Shown here piece by piece: positions 23,114 to 34,420 of a stretch of 64,000 nucleotides of DNA (position 1 is the first letter of the stretch; each line of letters starts with the position of its first letter). The stretch comes from Pyrus communis (taxonomy: Eukaryota > Streptophyta > Magnoliopsida > Rosales > Rosaceae), in the NCBI RefSeq assembly GCF_963583255.1, contig NC_084819.1, forward strand, positions 12,430,471 through 12,494,470, read 5' to 3'. Below the pieces are notes generated by a model. That model saw nothing but the letters and a program-made list of their open reading frames with translations. It searched no databases and was not told where the DNA came from. The translations under genes and the position numbers were made by a program.

Positions 23114-24631
23114 TTATGTTGCTTCTTCAGCAACTACGTCCCCATCCAAGAAATTTGACTGATGGGTACTTGGTTGGAACTCAGCCGGTAGGACGTGGAC
23201 TATACTGATCTCCATATGTTCGAGAACCGAGGGTCCTATCGGGTCGTGGTCGTCGTCTTCCGTAGAAGTAATCATAGTATCAGTCGTTGGAGCATCCTCA
23301 ATCGGACTTTTGAGTGCCTCGGCGTGAACCGGCTCCTGAGGCGTATTGACCGAGTCTATCTTATTCTGGCTGTCTTCCTCGACCATGTTTACTGCCGAAG
23401 ATTTATTTTGGTCCTGTACTTTACGGGCTCGTTCTTCGTAGGCGATACGGGCGTTTCTTGGGTCCAGATACACATCCAAACGCGCCACCCTTTTTTCCTC
23501 ATCGGCCGTAAAAACTTCAAAATGATATCGCAAATGCTGAAGGTCTTCGAGTGAAAAAGGTAATTCGGCGGTGTCGATATCCGTGTAGGGATCGACCTCA
23601 AAGCCGAGGACCCGAGCCTCTTGTATATGTTGGAATCTAGCTTTCATTGCTGGGTTGAAAGTTTTCTGGATAATTTGCTCGGCATCAGGGCAAGTTAGTG
23701 CTAGGTCGAGGGCTTCCTGACACGCCTTGGGTAGTCCTTACAAGTCATTAGCGGAATATTTCTTATGAAACTCCCACATGTACTCTAAGGAGTCACCGAG
23801 GAATGGAGGGTGTAGATTGCGTCGTATTTTGATGAACGGTTCTAGCGGTGGTAACAAAGAAAGTTTCCTTTCGACCTCTTGTCTAAAATGCTTGAGACGA
23901 GCTCTCGTCTCTCTAAGCTGGAGAATAAGCTTGATGCGTTTCTCGAACTCTTCAATGGTGGTCTCAAAGTCACGAGCCGCCACCTTTATCCCTTCGAGTA
24001 ATTCGGTCATAATAGTCAGGGTTGGCCGATCATCAATGTTTCCCACGGCCTCTTTTGGCTGCCACTGGTTGGCAGGGTTGGCCTGCACTTCTCGTCGCCG
24101 AGCCATGCAATCTATCCGTTGACGACGACGTTTTTGAGATTTAGACAATACCGTATATAGGCCAGTCGGAGAATTGTAACTGTACCAGCGTTGATCTGGT
24201 GTCCTGGGCGGTTTAAAAGTTTTTCGATCGACTAGCGAGCCCGAACTGCTGGCATTGCGCGAGTAATAATTCTCGTTATAGAAAGGTTCGTCAAAGTCAA
24301 GACACTGCCTAACCGGGGCCTGGTCTTTTGTTCGTACCTGTGGGTCGAGTCTCTCAAACACTTGGCGTCGTGGACCATTACTAAGTTCCCTTGGCAATTT
24401 TGTAAAGGTCGTGGATGGTGGGCCTGAAGTTGGTGCCAAAAATGTCCTCTTTCTAGGTTCGATTGGTGTTTTACAATGGTTGCATAAAACCATTGATTCA
24501 TGAGTTTCCTCGGAAGTCGACCCTGTCATAGGCTCATCGATGGTCGGCCCCGAGCGCTCCGTAGGTGGTGCATTTGAAAACAAATAAATCTTCAGTCTTG
24601 GTTGACCATTCTGCTTACGGATATGCTGCAC
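23114..24631 (-). pseudogene. Gag-pol linker region, element 1
   Basis: Two open segments (24,631-23,738 and 23,647-23,114) lie on - between the gag zinc-knuckle part and protease, separated by stops. They are hydrophilic and rich in Arg, Glu and Pro (for example CKTPIEPRKRTFL, KRIKLILQLRETRARLKHF). They include no enzymatic motif I recognise. Variable linkers of this kind are usual between gag and protease in Tat elements. Confidence 0.6.
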
Positions 24632-25596
24632 CGGCTGTATTCGGCCTTCCCTTTTCCTTTGTTTTTAGGGAGATGAGCATCCACCATACCAATTGTTGTT
24701 GAAGGGAAGGGATTGATATCGATCGCCATCTGTTTCTCCGAGAATTTTAGCTTTCCTTTCTCGATCCAACTTTGAATCGTGTCTCGGAATACAACACAAT
24801 TATTGGTTGCATGCTTATTAGAATTATGATACTTGCAATATATTTTGCCCTTCAATTCGTCGGCCTTAGGGATGTTGTGTCCCGGCCGAAGTTTGATGAT
24901 TTTTGCTACCAATAATTGATCGAAAATTGCATCGGCCTTGGTGATATCGAAAGTGTACACTTTCGATGTTTTACTCATTTCTTTGGCGGCCGAACGGGTC
25001 TTGGTGTGTTTGGAACTAACTTGAGCTAATGCCTTGCAGACATAAGGTTTATCTATTACTATCTCGGCCGCATCCACACTGGCATACTGGGTATCCTCGC
25101 TTTCGACCAATGCATAGCTAACTATGGGATTCTTATACAACGTTCCCCGGGATGGTGACTTCGACATCTTCTCTTCTCGGAGCAAATAATCATACTGCTC
25201 AACGTGTTGAGCAAGTTTGTACATATCTCGAATATTTGCCCCCAGAAACTTCTTTTTGTATTCCACGTCCAAACCGTTTAGGGCGATCCTGACGAATTCA
25301 ACTTCAGGGAGAGGTACTCGGCACCAATTCCTGGCTGACTTAAACCTTGTTAAATATTCCATTGGAGATCCGTCGGACGCTTGAGCCATCCTAGCCAATG
25401 ATGATACGGAGATTTCCATCCCCGGTCGATAGAATTGTTCATAGAATTTCTCGACCAATTCCTCCCAACTCTGTACGGAGTTCGGTGGAAGATTAATGTA
25501 CCAAGCGAAAGCTGAGCCTGAGTGAAAAGTTAAACATCCGTAGTTTATGGAAGTCATTATTAACGTCTCCACACTACCCCGTGAACCAAGCCACAT
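24592..25596 (-). CDS. Gag core with CHC-type knuckle, element 1
   Basis: An open frame of 334 codons. It begins with the retrotransposon gag (capsid-like) domain: AFAWYINLPPNSVQSWEEL, VEKFYEQFY, MEYLTRFKSARNWC, EFVRIALNGL. A basic and acidic linker follows, then CKYHNSNKHATNNC, a zinc-knuckle-like motif with spacing usual for Tat gags, followed by FRDTIQSWIEKGKLKF. It would form the virus-like particle. The N-terminal part lies in the separate frame at 25,658-26,239. Confidence 0.88.
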   Translation of the reverse strand: MWLGSRGSVETLIMTSINYGCLTFHSGSAFAWYINLPPNSVQSWEELVEKFYEQFYRPGMEISVSSLARMAQASDGSPMEYLTRFKSARNWCRVPLPEVEFVRIALNGLDVEYKKKFLGANIRDMYKLAQHVEQYDYLLREEKMSKSPSRGTLYKNPIVSYALVESEDTQYASVDAAEIVIDKPYVCKALAQVSSKHTKTRSAAKEMSKTSKVYTFDITKADAIFDQLLVAKIIKLRPGHNIPKADELKGKIYCKYHNSNKHATNNCVVFRDTIQSWIEKGKLKFSEKQMAIDINPFPSTTIGMVDAHLPKNKGKGKAEYSRCSISVSRMVNQD

Positions 25597-25657
25597 GTTC
25601 TAATGAGGATAAGGATGATTCTCCAACGAACAAACTGAAATTGGGGATCTTAAAGCT

Positions 25658-26239
25658 TCACGGGTATTCGAACCTCTCTACATAAGCCGGGTATGGATGA
25701 ATGAATTTTGGAAACTTCGGTCCCTTTTTTAGGGCCGAGTCGATCATTCTTTGGACCTCGGTCATGTTAACTGAAGCCGCTTCTTTTCCCTGGCTTGGTC
25801 CGTCAGATCTATTGCCTGGTCCGCCTCTTTTCTCTAAGTTGATTGGTTGTAGCCGGGCGGACCCTTTCTCGGCTTGTACTGGAACATTTGTAGAAGAAGG
25901 CTGCCGAGGTTGGCTGACCTGGCTATCTTCAAAGGCTTTACTAACCAATAGTTTAAGCATCCTGGTATGTGTGTCATTGTTGCTTCGTATTGCATCTAGT
26001 AAATCATTCATCTTTTGACCAATCGACTGCTCGACATGTCGATATTGTTCATCGAGTCGTCTTCGAAGAAACGACCTAGTTGGTGGATCAGAACCCTCCC
26101 CACCATCTTCGTCGCAATCTTCCATTATTCCTTCAACGAACATGCCTGCTGTTTGGTTAGGGACTTCTGGGTTGCGAGGTTGTCCGCCGGGACAGATTTC
26201 ATTCTCTCGGCGTGTCGCACTTGTAGCCTCGAGCGGCAC
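25658..26239 (-). CDS. Gag N-terminal part, element 1
   Basis: The 193-codon frame is the first after the primer-binding site. It includes an acidic region (EDCDEDGGEGSDPPTR), an amphipathic stretch (RRRLDEQYRHVEQSIGQKM) and ends KFPKFIHPYPAYVERFEYP, a block that in related elements leads directly into the capsid-like domain. A stop and a frame change between 25,658 and 25,596 separate it from the gag core. Confidence 0.75.
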   Translation of the reverse strand: MPLEATSATRRENEICPGGQPRNPEVPNQTAGMFVEGIMEDCDEDGGEGSDPPTRSFLRRRLDEQYRHVEQSIGQKMNDLLDAIRSNNDTHTRMLKLLVSKAFEDSQVSQPRQPSSTNVPVQAEKGSARLQPINLEKRGGPGNRSDGPSQGKEAASVNMTEVQRMIDSALKKGPKFPKFIHPYPAYVERFEYP

Positions 26240-26379
26240 AACAATGATTGGATTTTCGCCGGATGCAAATCCTGCCTAAGGCCTTACACTGGTAAGTCAG
26301 CTGTTGACTTTCCCATGATTGTTTTCTCTTTTTACAGACCGTGTCTCAATGGTCATGAACTCCGAAGGTCTAGCACATT

Positions 26380-26398
26380 GGTCCCACCGGGCGTGCCA
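26380..26398 (-). other. Primer-binding site of element 1
   Basis: On -, TGGCACGCCCGGTGGGACC starts three bases after the 5' LTR end. Position and the leading TGG fit a tRNA 3' end complement. I cannot assign the tRNA with certainty; Tat and Ogre elements often use tRNA-Arg or tRNA-Lys. Confidence 0.65.
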
Positions 26399-26401
26399 AA
26401 A

Positions 26402-27532
26402 TGTTGTCCCTAAAAATTACAAAGCCTACGTGGCGCGCAGGCCGAGTAACTAATAGGCTAACTAAGTCATTCGGTTGAATGCGGGGCGTGCCAACTCGTC
26501 GGCCGAGCTCGGTCGAGGAGTAAAATTCGTTGTTGTCATGTCGAGCGCGTTACTGACTTCTTAATCTTGCAACTGCGACCGAGGAAGGAACACTCTCGGT
26601 CTTTGGGTTCTAGAGCCTGAAGACGAGGCTGCTAGTTCTGCGAAGTTCACAAATCGTCAATGCCTGATTCGATACCGTGATTATGTTCGTAAAAGTATAA
26701 GCACGTCGAATCAACACTAGACTATACAGACACAAATATTCAAAGGTGATGTATGTCTTGATGGTGAACGTGGTTCGGCCGTCAGAATGCCGAACTCTGA
26801 AACTTACCTGTGAATACCCAATCATAAAACCACTCGGCGTCTGATACGCCGAATGTCGTAACTCGTGACACCTTACTTCGCCGAGAAGGTTGATAAAATG
26901 ACCCCTGCCAATAAGGATTTGAAAACCCCCATCGGCCGAGACTTGGATAGGTAACCAATCGACCTCGACGCAGCGCTGTTTAACCAAACTGAAGATGCTC
27001 CTTGGTTGGCTGATTCTACGGCGATAATGTTGTTTATCCAAACTGAAGATGTTCGCCGATCGCCTTCACAGTGCTGTTTATCCAAACTGAAGGTGTGTTG
27101 GCAGAAAAAGAAAAGGAAAAGTCTCAAGGTGTTTGAGAGGTTTTGCGCAGGGCAATTGTATGTTGAATTCAAGGTCCTTCTTTGTTGCATGATTTCTTGT
27201 ATTTATAACACCCATTCCTTGAGATCGAATCAAACCCCTATCTGGATTAGGAGTCCTTGCCCCGTTCCAACTTTACTTCAAACAACCCTACTCCCATTAG
27301 GACTTTGAACTTACCCCCATTCGAGGCTTTATTCCTCCCTGGCCGAGAATCCTAGTTGCACCAGGACTTCCTCGACCCTCTTTATTTATCTGGACTACTC
27401 CTTCTTATGATAGGACTCAACCGACCCTGCTAAATGGCCCGGAATCCATCAGGCAGCCCATAGTATTTGACACAGCTTTGGGCTGAGCACAACCCTATGC
27501 TTGCCCCAACAATATTATTTCGGGCCCAAACA
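26402..27532 (-). repeat. 5' LTR of element 1, complete
   Basis: 1,131 bp. On + it runs TGTTGTCCC...GGGCCCAAACA, that is TG...CA on both strands. A TATAAATA box on - lies at 27,200-27,207, about 330 bases into the LTR, marking the likely transcription start region. It carries the same three-unit minisatellite as the other LTR. Confidence 0.92.
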
Positions 27533-27762
27533 GGCGCCTATGTGAACAATGATTAAGCGCCACGTGTCATTAAAGGGTCCATGTGAATTTTTTTTTTTTT
27601 TGGAAAAGGTATTCAAAAAAATTCAAAAAAAAAAAAAAAAGCCTCGTCTTCTACCTCCCTCATCCCTCCGCATCCTCTCCCTCCCTTCTCTCCTCCTTCC
27701 TCCCTTATCCCTCTGTTCTCTCCTCTGCACCAACCCACCAAACCCTCATCTGCTCTCCTCCC
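27533..27762 (+). repeat. Left terminal inverted repeat, inner part
   Basis: Immediately after the LTR end, GGCGCCTATGTGAACAATG begins the continuation of the DNA transposon arm. It aligns with the reverse complement of 28,408-28,722, through an oligo-A/T block and a long pyrimidine-rich run ending in 'CTCTGCACCAACC' and 'ACCAAACCCTCATCT'. Confidence 0.85.
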
Positions 27763-28407
27763 GATCCACCGTCAAATGCCCCTCAAACAAATATCCTAAG
27801 AAACCAAAAATTCAATTCCAATAAAAGAGAACAAATTTTGGGTTTTTCAGACAAATTTCCAAAATAACATGTAAATTTCAAAAATCAATATAAAGAACAA
27901 AAGGTTTCTGTAATTTTTAGAAAAGGGAGATCTTTCATAACTTGATTTGGAGAGGACGACGGTTGCGCGGGAGGATGGGGTCATTTTCCTGATGAACGAC
28001 TTGTCGTGCCTCATTGATGCAAGCGAGCAAATGGGCCTTCTCGGAAGGGCTGAAAACGAGGGAATGGGAGAACTGAAAGGGTGCGAGTCCGGCTGCCAGA
28101 AACCTAGGAAGGTGTACAGGGTCTTCAACACAATGGCGACCCGGCAAATGACGCCGTAAGAGCGAGCCAGCGACGCAGACACTTCTTAGAGATGAGGATG
28201 AGAAAAGATCAGGTTTAAGTGCCTAAAAACCCTAGTAGTTGGTGTGAACTGAAGTGAGGTGTCTGCGAGCAGGAATACGACTTAGGAGGCGTTGACTGAG
28301 AAAGGTCCTCATTTCCAGTCGACGGTTTAGGGATTTGGAAACAGCGAGGAGAGCTGTCGTTGTCGGTGTTACTGCGGACAATGTGGACTCCATTGGAAAA
28401 TCACCGC
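27763..28407. other. Core of the long-TIR transposon, possible captured sequence
   Basis: About 645 bases between the arms. On - one frame reads FQFSHSLVFSPSEKAHLLACINEARQVV in two overlapping pieces, and on + an open frame covers 27,947-28,159. The base composition is more balanced than the arms. It has no transposase motif. It may be a fragment captured from a host gene, but I do not recognise the source. Confidence 0.4.
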
Positions 28408-28875
28408 CGAGAAGAGAGGAGATGAGGGTTTGGTAGGTTGGTGCAGAGGAGAGGATGAAGGGATAAGGGAGGAAGGAAGAGAGAAGGGAGGGTGGTGCAA
28501 GTTGTAGAAGAGAGAAGGGAGGGAAGGAGTGCAAGTTGCAAAAGAGAGAAGGGAGGGAGATGGTGTAGGAGGATAAGGGAGGGAAAGGGTGCCGGGGGGG
28601 GGGGGGCGTTGGGGGAGGTAGAAGACAGGTTTTTTTTTTAACCCTTTCTTCAAAAAAAATAAAATAAAATTCGACGTGGACCCTTTAATGACATGTGGTA
28701 CCCAGTTATTGTTCACATAGGCGTCACATCATTAATTGACGGTAAACTTAACAGTTTGACTAACAGATATATAAGACTGTCCCAAAATTAATACTTTAGT
28801 ATGATTCTGGGACGAAAAAACTTGATGTACTAAATGTTAAAAACCACGAAACATAAGGGTAGAAAACTGATGTTA
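28408..28875 (-). repeat. Right terminal inverted repeat
   Basis: The reverse complement matches the two left-arm pieces in order. It includes a G-run of 13 at about 28,594-28,606 and AAAAATAAAATAAAA near 28,660. It retains about 23 bases (around 28,725-28,747) that are missing at the left junction. Confidence 0.82.
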
Positions 28876-29388
28876 TACTAAGTTTTTCATTTTTGGGTTA
28901 CATGGCAGGAATTGGACCTTTGTCCAAACGTGATTCAAACTCATTTAACTACGCACACTCAATTCTAATGCTAACCTTACAATTTAGTCTTTACGTGTAG
29001 GATTCGAGTACAATACTTACATATATTTAATACAATTATCATTTGACGGTTAGATATAAGTCATGTAAATATATGTATCTAATATCATCACCATAAATTT
29101 GGGATTGGTTTATTGACTTGATCTAATTGAACTAGTGCACTATTGGTTGACTTATGCTGGTTACTCTCCAACCTGTCTTATTTGCACCATATAAACACTG
29201 TCATTTTCTATACTTCGTGCCTAACATATGTTTCATCGGAAATGAACAATGTGTAATCATACAAAGAATATTGTTACTGAACTTCACTATTATACAGCTA
29301 TCTTTTTTTTTTTCTTAGGATATTCATTATTCACACGCCTATTTTTTATTTTTTTCACACATTATTCTTGGATTTTAGTCGTCGGATT
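28876..29388. other. Non-coding spacer
   Basis: AT-rich sequence between the long-TIR transposon and the solo LTR. I see no gene or repeat in it. Confidence 0.6.
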
Positions 29389-30472
29389 TGTTGACCCTAA
29401 AAATTACGAAGCCTACATAGCGCGCAGGCCGAATAACTAATAAGCTAACTACGTTATTCGGTTGAATGCGGGGCGTGCCAACTCGTCGGCCGAGCTCGAC
29501 CGAGGAGTAAAATTTGTTGATGTTGCGTTGAGCACATTGCTGACTTCTTTATTTTGCGATTGCGGCCGAGTAATGTACAAATCTCGGCCTTTGGATTCTT
29601 GAGCCTGAAGACAAGGCTACTAGTTTTGCAAAGTTCACAAATCGTCGGTGCCCGATTCGGTCACAGTGATTATATTCGTAAGAGTATAAGCACGTCGAAT
29701 CGACACCAGACTATACGAACACGAGTATTCAAAGGTGATGTACGTCTTAATGGTGAAGGTGGTTTGGCCGTCAGAATGCCGAACTCTGAAACTCACTTGT
29801 GAGTACCTAATCGTAAAATCACTCGGCGTCCAATACGCCAAATGTCGTAACTCATAACACCTTGCTTCACCGAAAAGGCTAATAAGATGACCTCTGCCGA
29901 TAAGGATTCGAAAACCCTTCTCGACCGAGACTTGGATAGGTAACCAGTCGACCTCGACGCAGTGCTGTTTATCCAAATTGAAGGTGTTCGCCGGTTGCCT
30001 TCACAGTGTTGTTTATCCAAACTGAAGATATGTCGGCGAGAAAAAGAAAATAAAAAATCTCAAGATGTTTGAGAGGTTTTGCGCAGGGCAATTGTGTGTT
30101 GAATTGAAGGTCCCAAATCGTTGCACAATGTCTTATATTTATAGCACCAACTCCTTCTTGAGATTGAATTAAACTCATATATGGATTGAGAGTTCTTGTT
30201 TCGTTCCAACTTTGCTTCGAACAACCCTACTCCCATTAGGACTTTGAACTCACCCATTTTTGGGGCTTTATTCATTATTGGTCGAGAATCCTAATTGCAC
30301 TAGGACTTCCTCGACCCTTTTTGCTTATCTGAACTACTCATTCTTGTGATAGGACTCAACCATCCTTGCTGAATGCCCCGGAATCACCAGACAGCCCATA
30401 GTATTTTTGATACGGCTTTGGGCCGAGCACAAACCTACACTCGGCCCAACAATGTTATTTTGGGCCCAAACA
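29389..30472 (-). repeat. Solo LTR of the element 1 family
   Basis: 1,084 bp, on + TGTTGACCC...GGGCCCAAACA, complete at both ends and similar to the LTRs of element 1 over its whole length. No internal retrotransposon sequence adjoins either end. Flanks are GGATT before and GGATC after, a near-perfect 5 bp target duplication (4 of 5). This fits LTR-LTR recombination that removed an element's interior. The TATA box on - is at 30,135-30,142, and only two minisatellite units remain. Confidence 0.9.
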
Positions 30473-33240
30473 GGATCAGATGAATTAATAGAAAATCAAT
30501 AACCAAATATTAATAAGAGTATGCGAAAGATGAAAATAAGTGTATGAATAATATTTTTCTTCTTTTATTATAATTTTTAGAATAAAAAACAAGAACTAGG
30601 GTTTGGTGGTTTTGGTTCATGGTTGGATCCTAATTGCCAAGGCCGGCTCAGGCCTAGTGTGGATAAGGCGACCGCCCGAGGCCCAAAAATTTAGGGGCAC
30701 CAAAATTATTAGTGTGGCATATTTATATACATTTTCATAAGAGTATAAATTTATAAAATTTGGTTTAATGACAAAGAAATTTAACTAGATCTAGTGATTT
30801 TGTTGTTTGAAATTAATAAGGAGGTCTTGGGTTCAAAACACCATGTGTGCATATTTAAATTTCAATTTTTACAAATTTCTTTTCATAACAATATAAAGTT
30901 ATAAAATTTCGCTAAATGATCAAAAGTTTTATTAGAAGCAATGACTTTTGTATTTAAAATTAACGAGAGGTCCTAAGTTCGAAATGCTATGTGTTTAATT
31001 TTTTCAATTTTTACGAATTTTTGTTTGGTTGTTAATTTATTTTTAATTACTAGCTAGCAACTATATGAGTTGCTACTTTTAAACATTCGTTCCAATTCAA
31101 GTCTAACCTTCAACAAAGGGTAATGCGTAGACTAAATTTTTAAACTAAATTTGCAAATCATATGAGCTATCATCAAAATGTTTCATTACTTATATATATC
31201 TTTAAAGACTCGAAAATATTATTTTTTTTAGTCTTATATTAACGAAATTAGTAAATAAGAAAAAACACATCACGATTTATACAAAAACACTTTAAAAGTT
31301 CAGATGGAAGACAAAACTCATAATCCATCTACTTATAAGCCTGAAGGATTTTGGTTTCCTTCTCTTAATATAAAATAAATTAGTTTGTCGGTATTTTTAA
31401 ATTACTAAATTTGAAATGTTTTTTTATATATAATTTTCTCGATATCTTACGTATAAAAATAAATAATTTTTTTTTTATATAAAGTAAACGCATATGTTTT
31501 TACGTTCCCAACTTCAAAAATCTCTAACCGATCCTAATTGCGTGCACAAGTGTACTGTCCCCTCGTAATCTACTACACTAACAAACAACTTTACTGCTGG
31601 CAGGCAGTGGCTTTCAAAGTTGGATTAAGAGTTTTTTTTTCTTAATCTCTTTTTGATTTTATCTCTTTCAATTTAAACGATTACGATTACGTTACATTTA
31701 CATCTTATTTTAAAATTTTTATATAAAGAATAAGATAGAAAAAAATATGAGAGGAAAAGATTAAATGAGATGGTAATAGAAAGGAATAGAATCCTATTTC
31801 TTGAAAGTATGATGCATAGCAACCTATTTACTAAGTGTCATATCAATATATATATATCTCAGAGCTGTAGAGGCCTGCAGCCACCATTTTATTTAATTAA
31901 AATGTGGACAGATCCTGCAGCAACAGAAGTTCTATGTCAGCGTCTTGATCACTCTCTTCCCCCCCCGAGTTTTCCCTTCTCCTCGAGTTGAGTTGCAAGT
32001 TATGACCCAGACTGACAATCATTTTGCTTTATGGGTTCGATTTGGATTAATTACCTCAACGGAACCCATTCAATAATGTGAAGTATTATGATTAACTATG
32101 AGACTGTTTTAAGAAATTTCATGTCTATGATTGAAAACATTAATAATATAAATACTTTGTAAATACTATTTTTATAAAAAAATTAATAAAAATAATTTTT
32201 TGGACTCCCGATCTGCAAATGCAAATCAAAGCTCCTATCTTTAAAATTCAACCAAATGTACCTACTTTTGAATTGTGCTATTACCAAAATAACGTTGATA
32301 CGCATATGGTCTTATCCCCCCCTTCTCTCCCCAGGTTCTCCATTTTCCCCTCCCAGCTCCCATTTTTGTCCAGCTCCCAAGTTTCTCCTCCTTTCTCGTC
32401 ACCTTCCTTATTCTTCGTATTGCATTAACCCTTCTAAGCTTTCTACTGGTTTATCTCAAATACGAGGCAATATCAAGAAGTACCACCAAATGAAAGGCTG
32501 CCATATATGGTGAATATACACAGTCGATACAATAAATTTGAAGATGTATCCCAGCAGGCCAACGACCTAACCTTTGACCTAAGGAGAATCCCGAACAAAA
32601 TAAAAATAAACCAAACCAAAATTTGGAGACGTAAGTGAGAATTAGTAAGTGATTAAACTAAAACATTAGAAGGAAACAAGTCTTGAAAAATGACAAAACT
32701 TAGGGAAGAGGGGTAATTGTGAGTGAGAGTTGAGAAACGAGACACATAAATTGGAGTCTCGACAGAGATGGGAGTCCTGGAGGGTGAAAACTTGAGATTA
32801 GAACAGGAGAGGTTAGGGCTCGTAAGAAAGGGAGGGACTTGTTTATACTAAGGGTGTTTTGGTAGTAGCACATTCAAATTGAGTATCTTTGGTTGAATTT
32901 CAAATCGTGAGTAGTTTTGATATGCATTTGTGAGCATTTTTGCCATCAAACAAATAAAATATGACATTGTTTAGTCATTAAACTGTATTAAAATAGATGG
33001 ATGATTTTAGTAAAAATATGTAGAACTGTTTATCTATTTGATACAATTGATTGATTAAACAATCTTAATTTTAATTTTTTTTTTTTTTGTAAAAATGATA
33101 TTTATAGAGAGATTTGTAATATGAATGGTTATGATTATGAACTCAAGGTGAATCGAGGAGGAACTCCTCAAAACGCTTTGTTGTCAACTCACAAAGCTTC
33201 AGTGGTTATGATAGGAAATGTTTGTAATCGTAACCCTATT
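30473..33240. other. AT-rich non-coding region with a possible hAT-like end
   Basis: No gene is supported. At 30,640-30,720 the sequence GCCAAGGCCGGCTCAGGCC...CCGAGGCCCAAAAATTTAGG resembles the ends of common plant transposons that begin with CAAGGGCCGGCCCTG. It is degraded and I could not find a partner end. Other ORFs (for example 31,770-31,991 and 32,219-32,513) lack recognisable motifs. Confidence 0.4.
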
Positions 33241-33856
33241 CATGTTATATATCACTCGGTAAAAATTATCTAGGTAAAAAAATCAAATAAAACCAAGATC
33301 ATTTAATCAACCAACTGTAGCAAGTAGATTAAGTGCTCATAATACTCTCACCGATTTCAACTATCTATTTGTATACAGTTCAATAAAAACCTCATATTTT
33401 ATTATACTGACAGAAATTATTTTTACATAGTAATTTATAATATGAAAATTTCTGATCAGAAGCATGAAGTCAAATTTCTTTTTTATAAATTATTGATAGG
33501 TGAATTATCTAGTATGAAACTTTTAACTGGAAATTCTTTGGTCATTGATACATGAGCATGATAAAATTTTCAATTCAAAATTTAATTAATCTATGAAAAA
33601 TAAAATATTGCTTGAATTTTGTTCACTGAGATTATATTTGTTATGCAATTAATGGATGACATGTGCTAAATGAACTTACGAATTTAAAAAAAAAAAATCA
33701 AGGATGACATATGATTATTTGAATAATCGTATGAGTTGCATTTTATACCATCAGTGATTCTTTCTTTTGAGCTGTGCTAGCATTTGAGGCGCACACAGAT
33801 CAATGGCGAGCTTCTTCCCTGTGTTTTAATACTTAACTATTGTTGATTAATATGAT
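33241..33856 (+). repeat. Direct duplication, copy A
   Basis: About 615 bp that match 34,421-35,036 in the same direction, from ATGTTATA(T/A)ATCACTCGG to GTGTTTTA(A/G)T(A/G)CTTAACTATTG. The copies differ by many substitutions and small indels. The unit encodes nothing I recognise. Confidence 0.85.
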
Positions 33857-34237
33857 TGGAACTGTCATGTGTAGGATTATCAGAGAAACGTATTATAGAT
33901 TCATTTCTAACCGCACTAATATTATCTTCAACTTACTAATTACCACGTGCACAATCCGTCAGGTGTAGGGCTTTATAATAAAAAGTTTCGGTATTAGTTG
34001 GAGTGAGGTTAAAATATTTAAACTCTTATTTTTTCAAAGATATGGTTGGTGTGGGATATTTCAACACGCACCTTCATGTGGGACCCAATTAGTGGGTCAC
34101 ACGTGAGAGATCCATACATCAATAATCACTTGGAGCCAAGGGGGCTCAACTTATACGCTGGGCCAAGGGACGCACCATTATGGTGCAGGGCCAAGGTGAC
34201 CCACCTATCACATGACAGTACAAGCTCGTTCCCTAGC

Positions 34238-34420
34238 TCTAATACCATGATAAAAGTATAGTGTTTAAGGTTTAATCGCTCATTCTTGTTATTCTTCTCC
34301 CATTGGGAGGCAGTATATATACACTGATATTCTCCTTGTGATACAAGGAATATTAAAGAGAGTCGCAACCAAATTAGGAAACATAAATAAATTTCTAATC
34401 CACCTAAAACTCACTCCAAC
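34238..34420 (-). repeat. Copia-type LTR fragment
   Basis: On - the end of this segment reads TTTATCATGGTATTAGAGC. TGGTATTAGAGC is the typical primer-binding site of plant copia elements, so the roughly 165 bases before it (34,257-34,420) are probably the end of a short LTR. An 11 bp inverted match (GTTGGAGTGAG near 34,002 and CTCACTCCAAC near 34,410) flanks the segment. No copia coding sequence is nearby. Confidence 0.5.

Larger units (their letters stand above)
13871..27532 (-). mobile_element. Tat-lineage Ty3/gypsy retrotransposon with antisense PMD ORF (element 1)
   Basis: Two direct LTRs (13,871-14,979 and 26,402-27,532) bound an 11.4 kb interior. On - the order is gag, protease, reverse transcriptase with RNase H, a second RNase H, integrase; then, between integrase and the 3' LTR, a + strand ORF related to plant mobile domain proteins. 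The double RNase H and an extra ORF antisense to pol are hallmarks of the Tat (Retand/Ogre-type) lineage. The LTRs differ at about 16 of the first 225 aligned bases, so the insertion is not recent. In-frame stops, frameshifts and an integrase deletion make it non-autonomous. It sits inside the left arm of a long-TIR DNA transposon. Confidence 0.92.
13739..28875. mobile_element. Long-TIR DNA transposon (MULE-like), split by a retrotransposon
   Basis: Bases 13,739-13,873 and 27,533-27,762 together match the reverse complement of 28,408-28,875, giving inverted arms of roughly 400 bp or more. The stretch between the two left-arm pieces is a complete Tat retrotransposon, so the original element was only about 1.5 kb. 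The arms include the motif 'CCTATGTGAACAAT', a block around 'GTCATTAAAGGGTCC' and long pyrimidine-rich runs. The core (27,763-28,407) encodes no transposase, so the element is non-autonomous. Long TIRs with a gene-like core recall Pack-MULEs, but I could not identify a 9 bp target duplication, so the superfamily is inferred. Confidence 0.75.

Noticed and set aside
27583..27867. ORFs of about 90 codons rich in Ser, Pro and Leu on +
   Set aside because: They come from the pyrimidine-rich terminal inverted repeat and are low complexity.
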